A stretch of 64,000 nucleotides of DNA from CATOSK01 sp963665735 (GCA_963665735.1 OY762444.1:186001-250000); one strand, 5' to 3'; shown: positions 16,747 to 26,263, numbered from the stretch's first letter. Notes: generated by a model not told the origin, from the sequence alone. Translations and numbers: made by a program.

Positions 16747-18114
16747 TTGGACCAAATCGTCGAATACCTCAGCAACTACACCGCCAACCTGGACTACGAC
16801 GACCTTCCCCCCGATGTCGTCCACCAGGCCAAGCGCCTCTGGCTGGACACCCTGGCCTGCTCCCTCGGCGCCTACGCCAGCGGCCCCAGCAAAATTGCCA
16901 GGCAAATGGCTGACCGGGTAAAGAGCGCCCGTCCCGCCACCGTCTGGTGGAGCGGCGCCCAAACCTCCCCCGACCTGGCCGCCTTCGCCAACGGCATTAT
17001 GACCCGCTACCTGGACTTCAACGACTTCTACCAAGGCCCGGAGGCCAAGGAAAGCGGCCATCCCACCGACACCTTTTGCGCCATCCTGGCCCCCGCCGAA
17101 ATCGCCGGACAGGATGGCCGCGCCGTACTATTAGGTTCGGCCCTGGCGTGGGAAGTCTATGCCCGCTTCGCCGACGGCGCCGCCCTCCGCGACCTGGGTT
17201 TCGACCAGGCCATCAACATCGGCATCGCCTCCGCTTGCGCCGCCTCCAAGATGCTCGGCCTTTCCCCCGAACAGACCGCCCACGCCGTTGCCCTGACCAC
17301 CGCATCCAACATCAGCCTGGGCGAAATCCGTTTCGGCAACGTCTCCATGTGGAAGGGCTGCGCCGCCGCCAACGCCTGCCGCAACGCCGTCTTTTCCGCC
17401 GAAATGGCCGCCGACGGCATGACCGGCCCCCTGGAAGTCTTTGAGGGCAGCCGAGGTTTCTTCAAGGCTGTCACCGGCCCCTTCCAACTGGCCCCCTTCG
17501 GCGGCGACGGACTCCCTTTCCGCATATCCCAGGCCAGTTTCAAGCACTACGCCGCCGGTTCCGTCGCCCAGACCGCCCTGGAGTGCGCCTTGCAAATCCG
17601 TCCCCGGATGTCCTCCATTGACGACATCGAAGAGGTCAACATCCAGACCTTCGCCTTCGGCGCTAACGTCATGGCCGACGGCCCCGAAAAGTGGAACCCC
17701 ACCACTCGCGAAACCGCCGACCACAGTATGCCCTACGTCATGGCCGTAGCCCTGATGTACGGCGACGTGGATAGCCGCTACTTCGCCCCCCAATACCTGC
17801 GTCACCAACCCCTGATTGACCTGGTGCAAAAGGTCAAAGTCGAAGTTTCCGACGAATGTACCCGCGCCTTCCCCGAACAGCGGCTCAGCATCGTCACCAT
17901 AACCACCAAGCGGGGCGAAAAATTCCAGGAACGCCTGGGCTACCACCGCGGCCACCCCGAAAACCCCATCACCGACGCCGAAATTGAAGACAAGTTCCGC
18001 TCCATAGCCGAAGGACTGCTAACCGACGACCAAACCGAAGAAATCATCCAAAGGGTCTGGACTCTGGACGAGGAAAAAGACTTGCCCGCCTTCCTCCAAC
18101 TCTTGCGCGTCTAA
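16747..18114 (+). CDS. MmgE/PrpD family protein (2-methylcitrate dehydratase-like)
   Basis: 455 residues, the family's usual size. All-helical N domain (LWLDTLACSLGAYA, ANGIMTRYLDFNDFY, HPTDTFCAILAPAE), then CAASKMLGLSPEQTAHAVALT and the C-terminal lid with KHYAAGSVAQTALECAL. MmgE/PrpD members are iron-sulfur-independent hydratases of methylcitrate or related acids, and some are cis-aconitate decarboxylases. Substrate is not assignable. The start is TTG 16747, chosen because GGAGG lies six bases upstream and the longer upstream frame is only repeat. It sits two genes downstream of aconitase, consistent with carboxylic-acid catabolism. Confidence 0.87.
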   Translation: MDQIVEYLSNYTANLDYDDLPPDVVHQAKRLWLDTLACSLGAYASGPSKIARQMADRVKSARPATVWWSGAQTSPDLAAFANGIMTRYLDFNDFYQGPEAKESGHPTDTFCAILAPAEIAGQDGRAVLLGSALAWEVYARFADGAALRDLGFDQAINIGIASACAASKMLGLSPEQTAHAVALTTASNISLGEIRFGNVSMWKGCAAANACRNAVFSAEMAADGMTGPLEVFEGSRGFFKAVTGPFQLAPFGGDGLPFRISQASFKHYAAGSVAQTALECALQIRPRMSSIDDIEEVNIQTFAFGANVMADGPEKWNPTTRETADHSMPYVMAVALMYGDVDSRYFAPQYLRHQPLIDLVQKVKVEVSDECTRAFPEQRLSIVTITTKRGEKFQERLGYHRGHPENPITDAEIEDKFRSIAEGLLTDDQTEEIIQRVWTLDEEKDLPAFLQLLRV

Positions 18115-18423
18115 CCATGTATGCCAACAAATCATTCCCACTCCCACCCGTCATTCCGGCGTAGGCCGGAATCCAGAAATCCCAAGCACATAACAACGGC
18201 CATTGCCTCAAAAATCCCCTCCCCCTACCAGGAGGAGGGTTAGGAAGAGGGTGAAACCCACGCACTCAGCCCGTCACTCTGGCGTAGGCCGGAATCCAGG
18301 AATCCCAAGCACATAAAACGCCCGTTATCTTGTAAATCCCCTCCCCCTACCAGGGGGAGGGCTAGGGAGGGGGTAACCGCCCCACCCAAAAACCCAACCC
18401 GAAAGGAAAACCGTCAACCGCCC
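18115..18423. repeat. Intergenic P1/P2 block
   Basis: P1 near 18150, P2 near 18220-18255, a P1 variant with GTCACTCTGG near 18270, P2 near 18338-18378. A GAAAGG lies about 19 bases before the typA ATG, unusually far for a ribosome-binding site. Confidence 0.7.
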
Positions 18424-20241
18424 ATGCCATCCCCAACCGTCCCAACAATCCGCAACCTCGCCATCATCGCCCACGTTGACCACGGCAAGACCACCCTGGT
18501 TGACGCCCTGCTCAAACAGGGCCAAGCCTTCGCCCCCCACCAGAACGTCGGCGACCTCATTATGGACTCCAACCCCCTGGAACGGGAACGCGGCATCACT
18601 ATCATGGCCAAAAACACCGCCGTCACCTACCAGGGCGTCAAAATCAACATCATTGACACCCCCGGCCATGCCGATTTCAGCGGCGAAATCGAGCGCACCA
18701 TCAACATGGCCGACGGCTGCCTGCTGCTGGTGGACGCCGTCGAAGGCCCCATGCCCCAGACCCGTTTCGTCCTCCAGCAGGCCCTCCGCCAGCGTCTCGC
18801 CCCCTTGGTGGTCATCAACAAAATTGACCGCCCCCAGGCCCGCATCCCCGAAGTGGTCAACCTGGTGCAAGACCTCTTTTTGGAACTAGCCGACGACGCC
18901 GACCAGTTGGATTTCCCCATCCTCTACGCCTCCGGGCGTCACGGTTACGCCGTCGCCGACTTGTCTCACGACCCCGCCGATATGCAGCCCCTTTTCCGGG
19001 CTATCATTGACCACGTTCCCCCGCCCGCTGGCGACCCGACCGGCCCCCTGCAACTGCTGGTAACGGCCCTGGACTACGACAACTACCTCGGCTCCATCGG
19101 CATCGGGCGCGTCTTTCGCGGCGCCGTCCTGCCCCGTTCCCCGGTAGCCCGCATATCCGCCGACGGCGAAACCTACGAATGTCAACTGGACAAGGTTTTC
19201 GTCTTTCACGGCCTTGACCGTCACGAAGTCCCTTCCGCTCCCGCCGGGGAAATCGCCGCCGTCACCGGCATACCCAACCTGAACATCGGCGATACCATCA
19301 CCGCCCCCGACTGCGCCCAGGCGTTGCCCCTGATTAACGTCGCCGAACCCACCGTCAAAATGACCTTCGGCGTCAACACCTCCCCCTTCATGGGCCGCGA
19401 TGGGGCCTATTGCACCTCCCGCAGCCTCCATAGCCGCCTGCTCCGCGAACTCCGCACCAACGTCGGCCTGCGCGTCGAGTCCACCCACCTCCCTGACGAA
19501 TTTCTGGTTTCCGGCCGTGGCGAACTCCACCTGTCAATCCTGGTGGAGACCATGCGCCGCGAAGGTTACGAATTTCAGGTCTCCAAGCCCGAACCCATCA
19601 CCCGCCGGATTGACGGCATCCTCCAAGAACCCTGCGAGTCCCTGACCATTGACACCCGCGAGGAATTTATCGGCCCCCTGACCGAAAACCTTTCCGGCCG
19701 CTTGGCCCGCCTGGTCAACATAACCCACGCCGGCGATGGCGGCGTCCGCCTGGAATTTCACATCCCCACCCGCGGCCTCATCGGGTTCCGTTCCTTCTTC
19801 CTCAAAACCACCCGCGGCCACGGCGTCGCCAACAGCCAGCCCGCCGCCTACCAACCCATGACCGGCGAAGTCAAACCCGAACCCGGCGGCGTCCTGGTGG
19901 CCTCCCAGGCCGGCGCCGCCGTAACCTACGGCCTCCTCAACGCCCAGGGCCGCGGTTCCACCTTCGTTGAGCCGGGCGCCCCGGTTTACCAGGGCATGAT
20001 TGTCGGAATGCACCCCCGCGAAGGCGACATCCCCATCAACGTCTGCCGCGAAAAGAAACTTACCAATATGCGTTCCTCCACCGCCGACATCGCCAAGCGT
20101 CTCAGCCCGGTAGTCTCTCTCAGTCTGGAAGAAGCCCTGGACTTCATCGCCCCCGACGAACTGGTCGAAGTCACTCCCGCCGCCATCCGCCTCCGCAAAA
20201 AACAACTTTCCCCCACCGACCGCGCCAAAACCCGCCGCTAA
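18424..20241 (+). CDS. typA: Translational GTPase TypA/BipA
   Basis: 605 residues, full length. Order: G domain (AHVDHGKTT near 16-24, RGITIMAK, DTPGHADF, NKIDRP), beta-barrel domain II, domain III (SGRGELHLSILVETMRREG), domain V (THAGDGGVRLEFHIPTRGLIGFRSFFL) and the TypA-specific C-terminal domain (PVYQGMIVGMHPREGDIPIN, NMRSSTAD). Ribosome-bound GTPase used in stress and in 50S assembly. Single gene. The start has a weak upstream ribosome-binding site, so initiation could be modest. Confidence 0.95.
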   Translation: MPSPTVPTIRNLAIIAHVDHGKTTLVDALLKQGQAFAPHQNVGDLIMDSNPLERERGITIMAKNTAVTYQGVKINIIDTPGHADFSGEIERTINMADGCLLLVDAVEGPMPQTRFVLQQALRQRLAPLVVINKIDRPQARIPEVVNLVQDLFLELADDADQLDFPILYASGRHGYAVADLSHDPADMQPLFRAIIDHVPPPAGDPTGPLQLLVTALDYDNYLGSIGIGRVFRGAVLPRSPVARISADGETYECQLDKVFVFHGLDRHEVPSAPAGEIAAVTGIPNLNIGDTITAPDCAQALPLINVAEPTVKMTFGVNTSPFMGRDGAYCTSRSLHSRLLRELRTNVGLRVESTHLPDEFLVSGRGELHLSILVETMRREGYEFQVSKPEPITRRIDGILQEPCESLTIDTREEFIGPLTENLSGRLARLVNITHAGDGGVRLEFHIPTRGLIGFRSFFLKTTRGHGVANSQPAAYQPMTGEVKPEPGGVLVASQAGAAVTYGLLNAQGRGSTFVEPGAPVYQGMIVGMHPREGDIPINVCREKKLTNMRSSTADIAKRLSPVVSLSLEEALDFIAPDELVEVTPAAIRLRKKQLSPTDRAKTRR

Positions 20242-20400
20242 CCCCAACCATCGGTGGCGCAGGCTTTTAGCCTGCGCTGCCCCCCAACCCGTCATCCCGG
20301 CGAAAACCGGAATCCAGAAATCCCGGTCACAAGCCACCTGCGACACCAAAAATCCTCTCCCCTACCAGGGGGAGGGCTAGGGAGGGGGTGAACCCCCAAC

Positions 20401-20518
20401 CCGTCATTCCGGCGAAAGCCGGAATCCAGAAATCCCCGCCATAAGCCACCTTGCACCACGAAAATCCCCCCAACCTGTGACGGCCCGCCCTTACCCTGCT
20501 ATACTGACCCCAAACCTC
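20401..20518. repeat. Direct repeat copy 1 (P1 plus promoter)
   Basis: Matches 21283-21400 at a constant offset of 882 bases with roughly ten differences. It comprises a P1 palindrome, AGCCACCTTG, the shared block CAACCTGTGACGGCCCGCCC and an extended -10. The identity ends shortly after the presumed transcription start. Confidence 0.85.
20476..20505 (+). promoter_or_regulatory. Sigma-70-type promoter, copy 1
   Basis: TGTGAC (20476-20481), 18-base spacer, then extended -10 TGC-TATACT (-10 at 20500-20505). It drives the DUF5678/aspartyl-protease pair. The same promoter recurs at 21358-21387. Confidence 0.6.
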
Positions 20519-20538
20519 GAATACACAAGAGGACGGTT

Positions 20539-20844
20539 ATGCGGCAGGATGTCCGCCTTGGGGCCGAGTCCGAGAAAGACAAGAGTATCTTGGACATTCT
20601 GGACTACGACACCCTGCGGAGGGGGTCGGACAACTCTATGGCAGCCACCCGACTCTTCATGGAAGCAGAGAAAACCCTGTTGAAGGAACACCCCGGCAAG
20701 TGGGTCGTGTTCAGCAAGGACGGCCAGGAAGCGATGGCCGATTCCATAGAGGAGGCGCTGGCCCTCAGTGACGCCAAGGGACTATGGCGACCCGAGGTTA
20801 TCGTTCATTACCTTGACCCCGACCCGGATTCAATCGGTTGGTGA
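20539..20844 (+). CDS. DUF5678-type small protein
   Basis: 101 residues. The C-terminal half, HPGKWVVFSKDGQEAMADSIEEALALSDAKG..PEVIVHYL, has the DUF5678 pattern (GKWV..dG....s.eEAl..a...G). These are short cytoplasmic proteins of unknown role often found beside aspartyl-protease-like genes. N-terminal 45 residues are charged and probably helical. AGAGGA precedes the ATG. The TGA overlaps the GTG of the next gene (GTGA), so the two are translationally coupled. Composition is less C-rich than the flanking housekeeping genes. Confidence 0.75.
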   Translation: MRQDVRLGAESEKDKSILDILDYDTLRRGSDNSMAATRLFMEAEKTLLKEHPGKWVVFSKDGQEAMADSIEEALALSDAKGLWRPEVIVHYLDPDPDSIGW

Positions 20845-21245
20845 TTAGGGGCTATTTCCACAACGATCGGCCCTTTGTTCGCGCTTGGGTTCGATTGCCG
20901 GGGCTGGGCCTGATGGACGAGATCCGGTTCTTGGTGGATACTGGTGCGACATACACTACCCTGCACCCATTAGACGGTCGTAACATGGGCGTCCCGTTCC
21001 TTCAATTGGGCGGCCCCGTCAGGGCGGTTCGGGGAGTGGGCGGCAGGGCGGACTACGTCGGACAACCTGCGGAACTGCTGTTCTTGGACCATGAAGGTGG
21101 ATATGCCCGCCTGGAGATTGAGATGAATGTTGCCAGGTTGACAAGAGGTCTGGAGGGCTTGCCATCCCTGCTAGGTCGGGATGTGTTGCGCCAGTGGCGC
21201 ATGGATTACGACCCCCGCCAGAACCGGCTGGACTTTCACACCTAA
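20841..21245 (+). CDS. Retropepsin-like aspartyl protease domain protein
   Basis: 134 residues from GTG 20841, which overlaps the previous stop by four bases; TTG 20838 is an in-frame alternative. The retropepsin signature is FLVDTGATYTTL with catalytic Asp33 in D-T-G-A, and the second hallmark appears late as LLGRDVLRQWRMDYD. There is one DTG, so a homodimer is expected. No signal peptide is seen. Paired with DUF5678 in a two-gene cassette bounded by 118-bp direct repeats, which looks like a mobile or duplicated unit. Natural substrate unknown; the partner protein is a candidate. Confidence 0.8.
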   Translation: MIRGYFHNDRPFVRAWVRLPGLGLMDEIRFLVDTGATYTTLHPLDGRNMGVPFLQLGGPVRAVRGVGGRADYVGQPAELLFLDHEGGYARLEIEMNVARLTRGLEGLPSLLGRDVLRQWRMDYDPRQNRLDFHT

Positions 21246-21282
21246 CCCGAAGCAAGTGAACAACCATCACCTCCACCCCTAC

Positions 21283-21400
21283 CCGTCATTCCGGCGAAGG
21301 CCGGAATCCAGAAATCCCCGCCACAAGCCACCTTGTCCCACGAAAAACTCCCCAACCTGTGACGGCCCGCCCTTACCCTGCTATACTTGTCCCAAACCTC
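21283..21400. repeat. Direct repeat copy 2 (P1 plus promoter)
   Basis: Second copy of the 118-bp repeat at 20401-20518. It carries the P1 palindrome and the promoter upstream of the molybdo-hydroxylase gene. Confidence 0.85.
21358..21387 (+). promoter_or_regulatory. Sigma-70-type promoter, copy 2
   Basis: TGTGAC (21358-21363), 18-base spacer, extended -10 TGC-TATACT (21382-21387). The predicted start is about 25 bases before the ATG of the molybdo-hydroxylase gene. Confidence 0.6.
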
Positions 21401-21419
21401 ATCTACGGAGGTATCCGCC

Positions 21420-23654
21420 ATGACCACTTACGCCACCGTGGGCCGCCCCATCACCCGTCAGGAAGGCCCCGACAAGGTTTCCGGCAACTTCCGCTATTCC
21501 GCCGACGTTAACCTCCCCGGCATGATTTGGGGCAAAGTTCTCCGCAGCCCCTACCCCCATGCCCGCATCCTGTCTATTGACACCTCCCAGGCCCAAGCCC
21601 TCCCCGGCGTCCACGCCGTCATCACCGGCCAGGACACCGCCGGAATGTTGGTGGGCCGCATGGTGCGCGACACCCCCCTGCTGGCCGTGGACAAGGTGCG
21701 TTTCGTAGGCGAAAAAGTCGCCGCCGTAGCGGCCGACGACCCCGACATCGCCGAAGAAGCCCTGCTGCTCATTGAAGTCGAGTACGAACCCCTGGACGCC
21801 GTTTTCGACGCCGTGGAAGCCATGCAGCCCGGCGCTCCCGTGGTTCACGAAGGTTCCCCCAGCTTTGAGACCGGCTCCGCCCCCGTCCAGCCCGACGGCA
21901 ACATCCTCAATCATTCCGTCTGGTCCTACGGCGACACCGAACAGGGTTTCCAGGAATCCGACTACATCTTTGAGCACAGCTTTACCACCACCTGGGTGCA
22001 CCAGGGCTACATGGAACCCTACGCCTGCGTGGTTGACATAGACGACGATGGCCGCATCCAGGTCTGGGCCAACAACAAAGTCCCCTACACCCTGCGGAGT
22101 CAACTGGCCGACTCCCTGCAAATGCCCGAAGAGCGAATCCTGGTCAATCCCTGCGGCGTCGGCGGCGACTTCGGCGGCAAGTCTCCCGCCATGAACGTCC
22201 CCATCGCCTACCTGCTGGCCCAGCGCACCGGCCGCCCGGTCAAGATGATTATGACCTACATCGAAGAGTTGATGGCCGGCAACCCCCGCCATCCTTCCAT
22301 CATCACCATCAAGACCGGCGTCAACAAAGACGGACGCTTTGTGTCCCGGGAAAGCAGCGTCGTTTACAACGGCGGCGCGTACAGCGGATTCCGGGGACGC
22401 CCTGGCCTGGCCGGCAGCCGCGACGCCGCCGGCGGCCAGTACCACATCCCCAACTTCCGCATTGACAGCTACATGATTTATACCAACAACGTCCCTTGCG
22501 GTTCCTACCGCGCCCCCGGCCAACCCCAGGTGGCCTTCGCCGTCGAGTCCCACACCGACATGATTGCCCGCGAATTGGGCATGGACCCCTACGAACTCCG
22601 CCTGCTCAACGTCGTCCGCGACGGCCAGGTCTGCGCCACCGGCGCCCGCTACAACTACCTCCGCGGCGAAGAAACCCTGAAAGCCGCCGCCGATGCCGCC
22701 GGCTGGGATTCTCCCAAGCCCGGCCCCTACGTTGGCCGCGGTATGTCCCTGGGCCAGCGCCCCCAGGGCCAGAGCGTTTACACCGTCACCGTGTCTATGG
22801 ATGGTGATGCCCAGGTTGAATTTCGCACCCTGGTTCCCGAAACCGGCACCGGCGCCCACACCGTAGGCCGTCAGGTAGTGGCCGAAGACCTGGGCATCCC
22901 GGTCTCCGAAGTCCGCGCCGTCCACATGAACACCGACGGCGGCCCCATTGACAGCGGCGCCGGCAGCGGCAGCAGCGTCGGCGGCACCAACGCCGCCTTG
23001 GGCGCGGCCCAGGGCGTCCGCCGGGAACTTACCCTCATGGCCGCCGAATTTTACGGCTGGCCCGAAGAGCATATCGTCTTTCAGAACAGCCGCGTCTTTG
23101 TCGCCGGCGACCCCGACCAGGGCGTTTCCATTCAGGAACTCGCCGCCCGCACCGTCGCCGCCAAGGGTGAACCCATCACCTTCACCCTGACCACCCCGGC
23201 GGAAGAACCCGAAATTACCTGCTTCTGCGCCCAGGTTGCCGAGGTGGAAGTTGACCCGGAGACCGGCGAGGTCAAGCTCAACAAGTTCGTTACCGCCCAC
23301 GACGTTGGCACTATACATAACCCCATCACCCACCAGGGCCAGATTGACGGCGCCGTCGTCCAGGGATTCGGCTATGCCCTGATGGAAGAACTGCTTGCCG
23401 AGGACGGCCATATCTCCACCCTCAGCATGGGCGACGTAAAGACCCCCACCATCCAGGACATCCCTGAATTGGTTACTGTCCACGTCGAATCCCCCGGTGG
23501 TAACGGACCCTTCGGCGCCAAGACCATCGGAGAACAGCCCTTGCCTCCGGTGGCTCCGGCCATCGCCAACGCCGTCTATGACGCCGTAGGCGTCCGCATC
23601 CAGGAACTCCCCATAACCCCCGAAAAAGTCCTGGCCGCCCTCCGCGCCAAATAA
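21420..23654 (+). CDS. Xanthine dehydrogenase/CoxL-family molybdopterin large subunit
   Basis: 744 residues with GGAGGT seven bases before ATG. Domain a/b hammerhead at about 20-135 (GKVLRSPYPHARI, VRFVGEKVAAV), then the Mo-cofactor domain: GVGGDFGGKSP, NNVPCGSYRAPGQPQ, GSGSSVGGTNAALGAAQG, and the C-terminal GAKTIGEQPLPPVAPAIANAV with the catalytic Glu in IGE. Family members hydroxylate aldehydes, N-heterocycles or CO. The CO-dehydrogenase form I active-site loop (AYxCSFR) is absent, so a form II or hydroxylase role is likelier. No FAD or 2Fe-2S subunit genes are next to it. Confidence 0.9.
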   Translation: MTTYATVGRPITRQEGPDKVSGNFRYSADVNLPGMIWGKVLRSPYPHARILSIDTSQAQALPGVHAVITGQDTAGMLVGRMVRDTPLLAVDKVRFVGEKVAAVAADDPDIAEEALLLIEVEYEPLDAVFDAVEAMQPGAPVVHEGSPSFETGSAPVQPDGNILNHSVWSYGDTEQGFQESDYIFEHSFTTTWVHQGYMEPYACVVDIDDDGRIQVWANNKVPYTLRSQLADSLQMPEERILVNPCGVGGDFGGKSPAMNVPIAYLLAQRTGRPVKMIMTYIEELMAGNPRHPSIITIKTGVNKDGRFVSRESSVVYNGGAYSGFRGRPGLAGSRDAAGGQYHIPNFRIDSYMIYTNNVPCGSYRAPGQPQVAFAVESHTDMIARELGMDPYELRLLNVVRDGQVCATGARYNYLRGEETLKAAADAAGWDSPKPGPYVGRGMSLGQRPQGQSVYTVTVSMDGDAQVEFRTLVPETGTGAHTVGRQVVAEDLGIPVSEVRAVHMNTDGGPIDSGAGSGSSVGGTNAALGAAQGVRRELTLMAAEFYGWPEEHIVFQNSRVFVAGDPDQGVSIQELAARTVAAKGEPITFTLTTPAEEPEITCFCAQVAEVEVDPETGEVKLNKFVTAHDVGTIHNPITHQGQIDGAVVQGFGYALMEELLAEDGHISTLSMGDVKTPTIQDIPELVTVHVESPGGNGPFGAKTIGEQPLPPVAPAIANAVYDAVGVRIQELPITPEKVLAALRAK

Positions 23655-24396
23655 CCCCACCCCAAAAGTACGGGCAAAAAATCCCCTCCCCCTACCAGGG
23701 GGAGGGCTAGGGTGGGGGTGAAACCCGGTGCAACCGCATTTAGGCCATTGCCGCGAACAGTGCTGGGCCAGGCAGGAGTTGTAGGGGCGGGTTTCAAACC
23801 CGCCCCTACCGCCCTACCCGTCATTCCGGCGAAAGCCGGAATCCAGAAACCGCAGTCAGCCCAAAAATCCCCTCCCCCTACCAAGGGGAGGGTCAGAGCC
23901 TGTCCTGAGCGCAGCCGAAGGAGTGGAGGTGAAACCCAAAGTCATTTCCGGCGCCTACCCGTCATTCCGGCGTAGGCCGGAATCCAGAAATCCCCGCCAA
24001 GGCCAACCCAGAGCTACCGGACACCCGCCAAACCCGTAGGGGCAACCTTCCTGCTTGCCCCGTAGCGAACCCCACGCCCAACCCGTCATTCCGGCGTAGG
24101 CCGGAATCCAGAAACCGCAGTCAACCAGAAATCCCCTCCCCCTACCAGGGGGAGGGTTAGAGCCTGTCCTGAGCGCAGCCGAAGGAATGGGGGTGAACCC
24201 CAAAGTCATTCCCGGCACCTACCCGTCATTCCGGCGTAGGCCGGAATCCAGAAATCCCCGCCAAGGCCAACCCAGAGCTACCGGACACCCGCCTAACCCG
24301 TAGGGGCAACCCTTGTGGTTGCCCTGCTCTTGGGTCAAAATCAATCCAGTAAAAGCCGCAATCCAACCACCCCAACCCAGAGGTTCCCTCCCAACC
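23655..24396. repeat. 742-bp repeat block with duplicated 190-bp unit
   Basis: P2 near 23683, P5 (GGGGCGGGTTTCAAACCCGCCCC) near 23785, P1 near 23818. Then a composite unit of P2 + CAGCCGAAGG tail + P1 + CCGCCAAGGCCAACCCAGAG + P5 appears at about 23868-24050 and again at about 24128-24315, roughly 260-266 bp apart. No coding sequence until 24397. Confidence 0.75.
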
Positions 24397-24759
24397 ATGA
24401 GCATTACTGGATATCTGGTTCCCTTCCCCGACCCCGGCGCTTGGGATTTGATGAGCGACCGCCTCGAAGAACAACTCCACGCCCCCGGCCCCGGCGCAAT
24501 CCGCATCCGCCTAACCCTGCCCCCGATACCCCCGGAGCGCGCCGACTCCCAAGGCGGATTCGCCCGCAAACGGGTCCTGCTGGCGCGCCAGGAAGAATCC
24601 GGCTGGGCTACCCTCTACGACGCAACCACCGCCAGCCGCGCCCCCACCGAAGAACTCCTGCTGCCCATAACCGCCGCCGCTACCCTCCGCTGCCGTCTAA
24701 TGAACATGGGCGGACTCGAAGGCCAATTCACCCTCGACTGCGCCTTCATCCCCGCCTGA
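24397..24759 (+). CDS. Hypothetical protein
   Basis: 120 residues from ATG 24397 (MSITGYLVPFPDPGAWDLM). Codon third positions are C/G-rich as in neighbouring real genes, and the sequence alternates plausible strands and helices (GAIRIRLTLPPIPPE, KRVLLARQEESGWATLYDA, ATLRCRLMNMGGLEGQFTLDC). Two Cys, no signal or membrane helix. No clear ribosome-binding site precedes the ATG. No family recognised. Longer readings upstream pass through a repeat. Confidence 0.55.
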   Translation: MSITGYLVPFPDPGAWDLMSDRLEEQLHAPGPGAIRIRLTLPPIPPERADSQGGFARKRVLLARQEESGWATLYDATTASRAPTEELLLPITAAATLRCRLMNMGGLEGQFTLDCAFIPA

Positions 24760-24859
24760 CAAAAAATCCCCTCCCCCTATCAGGGGGAGGGTTAGGGAGG
24801 GGGTGAACCCCGTCCATCAATCGCCAACAACCACGCGGCGGCGCGGCCAACCTTGACCC

Positions 24860-26263
24860 CTAATCCGCTGCCCCTGCCGTCGCCGGCGCACCCACCGGCC
24901 TGGCCTCTCCCCGGAAGTAAACCCCCCGCCAGAACCCGCTGGCGATAACCGTCCCCAGCACCACCACCGTAAACGCCGCCCCCACAATCGCCATCACGTT
25001 CCCCGCCGAGAAGAAGTCAGCCAAACGCCCGTACAGCAGGTTGGCAAAAGCCATGCTCCCCCCAACGTGCATCGAGTAAACCGCCGCCACTCGTCCCCGT
25101 ATCTCGTCCGGCACCACCGACTGGATTATCGTGTGCGTAATCGTCATAAACCCGGCCGTCCCCAGCCCCATCAGCACCGCCGCAACCATCGAAATCCCTG
25201 TCTGCGACGACAACCCCAAGCCAATCGGCGTCAAGCTGCTGGTGAACCCCAACAGCAGGAATATCCGCCCCCTGGTCAGGTGGCTAACAATTCCCCCGAC
25301 GAAGATGGACGACAGCAGCGCGCCCACTCCCAACGCCGTCATCAGGGCGTAAACGTCATTCTGGTTGAACGTCACCCCGTCCGACGACAGCTTTTCCCGC
25401 GCCAACGGCGGCAGCATGGACTCAAATGACATAACCAGCACGCAATGGGCCACCGCCATCAGAATAATCCCGAACACCAACGGCGTGCTGTATGCGTAGG
25501 CGAAACCCGCCGCCGTGTTGGCCCAGAAACTCCGCCGCCGGTCAATTACTCCGCTGGACACCGTGCGGATGTTCAACGCCGACGCCAGGGCCACCAGGTA
25601 GAACGCCGCGCAAGTCCAGAACACGATGGCCGACGTTCCCAGCGTCACCAGCAAGTCCCCCAGTTCAAACGACGTTCCGCCGGTATTGGACAATTGACCG
25701 CCGCCGGCCGCCAACGCCACCAGCAGCAGAATCAACGGCCCAAACGCCCTTGACCCCTGCTGCATCGCCTCATTCAGCGCCACCGCGTTGGGCAGCCGCT
25801 CCCGGTCAACCAGGTTGGGGGCCAGCGATTGCGCCGCCGTCTGCTGCGTCGCCCGCAGCGTCCCGTTAATCACCGCCAGCGCCACCACATACCACGGGTT
25901 GTCCACCCCCGCCATCACCAGCAACGCCATCACCGACGCCTGGACCAATTGCAGGAAATAGACCCATTGCAGCAGCTTTTTTCTTGTAACCCGGTCTGCC
26001 AGGTATCCGATGAACGGCGTGGCGAAAAACCGTGGCGACATCGCCGCAAACGTCACCAGCCCGACCCAAAGCCCCCAGGTGCCTTCCAGCGCCGGAATGT
26101 TGTAAACCCACGCTCCCCGCGCCACGATGAGCGCCCAGGCCCCGCTGCCGCTGCACAAGGCGGACACCGCCAGAAACCTGAAATCCCGATGGATTAACGC
26201 CGCCAGAAAGCGGTGCGCCTTCCTCTGGAGGTAGTTCCGCTGGGGAGTATCCGCACTGGCCAT
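24860..26263 (-). CDS. MFS transporter (MFS_3, enterobactin-exporter-like)
   Basis: 467 residues with about 11-12 hydrophobic helices. The conserved loop between helices 2 and 3 reads GYLADRVTRKKLL, the equivalent loop in the second half contains IVSHLTRGRI, and DEIRGRVAAVYSM is typical of the MFS_3 group of drug or siderophore exporters. ATG 26263 is chosen because GAGGAG lies seven bases upstream; a longer frame to 26362 adds an implausible stretch. Probably a proton-driven exporter in the inner membrane, substrate unknown. 24760-24859 downstream holds a P2 hairpin. Confidence 0.87.
   Translation of the reverse strand: MASADTPQRNYLQRKAHRFLAALIHRDFRFLAVSALCSGSGAWALIVARGAWVYNIPALEGTWGLWVGLVTFAAMSPRFFATPFIGYLADRVTRKKLLQWVYFLQLVQASVMALLVMAGVDNPWYVVALAVINGTLRATQQTAAQSLAPNLVDRERLPNAVALNEAMQQGSRAFGPLILLLVALAAGGGQLSNTGGTSFELGDLLVTLGTSAIVFWTCAAFYLVALASALNIRTVSSGVIDRRRSFWANTAAGFAYAYSTPLVFGIILMAVAHCVLVMSFESMLPPLAREKLSSDGVTFNQNDVYALMTALGVGALLSSIFVGGIVSHLTRGRIFLLLGFTSSLTPIGLGLSSQTGISMVAAVLMGLGTAGFMTITHTIIQSVVPDEIRGRVAAVYSMHVGGSMAFANLLYGRLADFFSAGNVMAIVGAAFTVVVLGTVIASGFWRGVYFRGEARPVGAPATAGAAD

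Larger units (their letters stand above)
20242..20538. repeat. Intergenic P4/P1/P2/P1 block ending in the promoter copy 1
   Basis: P4 near 20252-20278, P1 near 20290, P2 near 20352-20392, P1 at 20401-20431. The stretch from 20401 to 20518 is the first copy of a 118-bp direct repeat containing a promoter. Confidence 0.75.
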
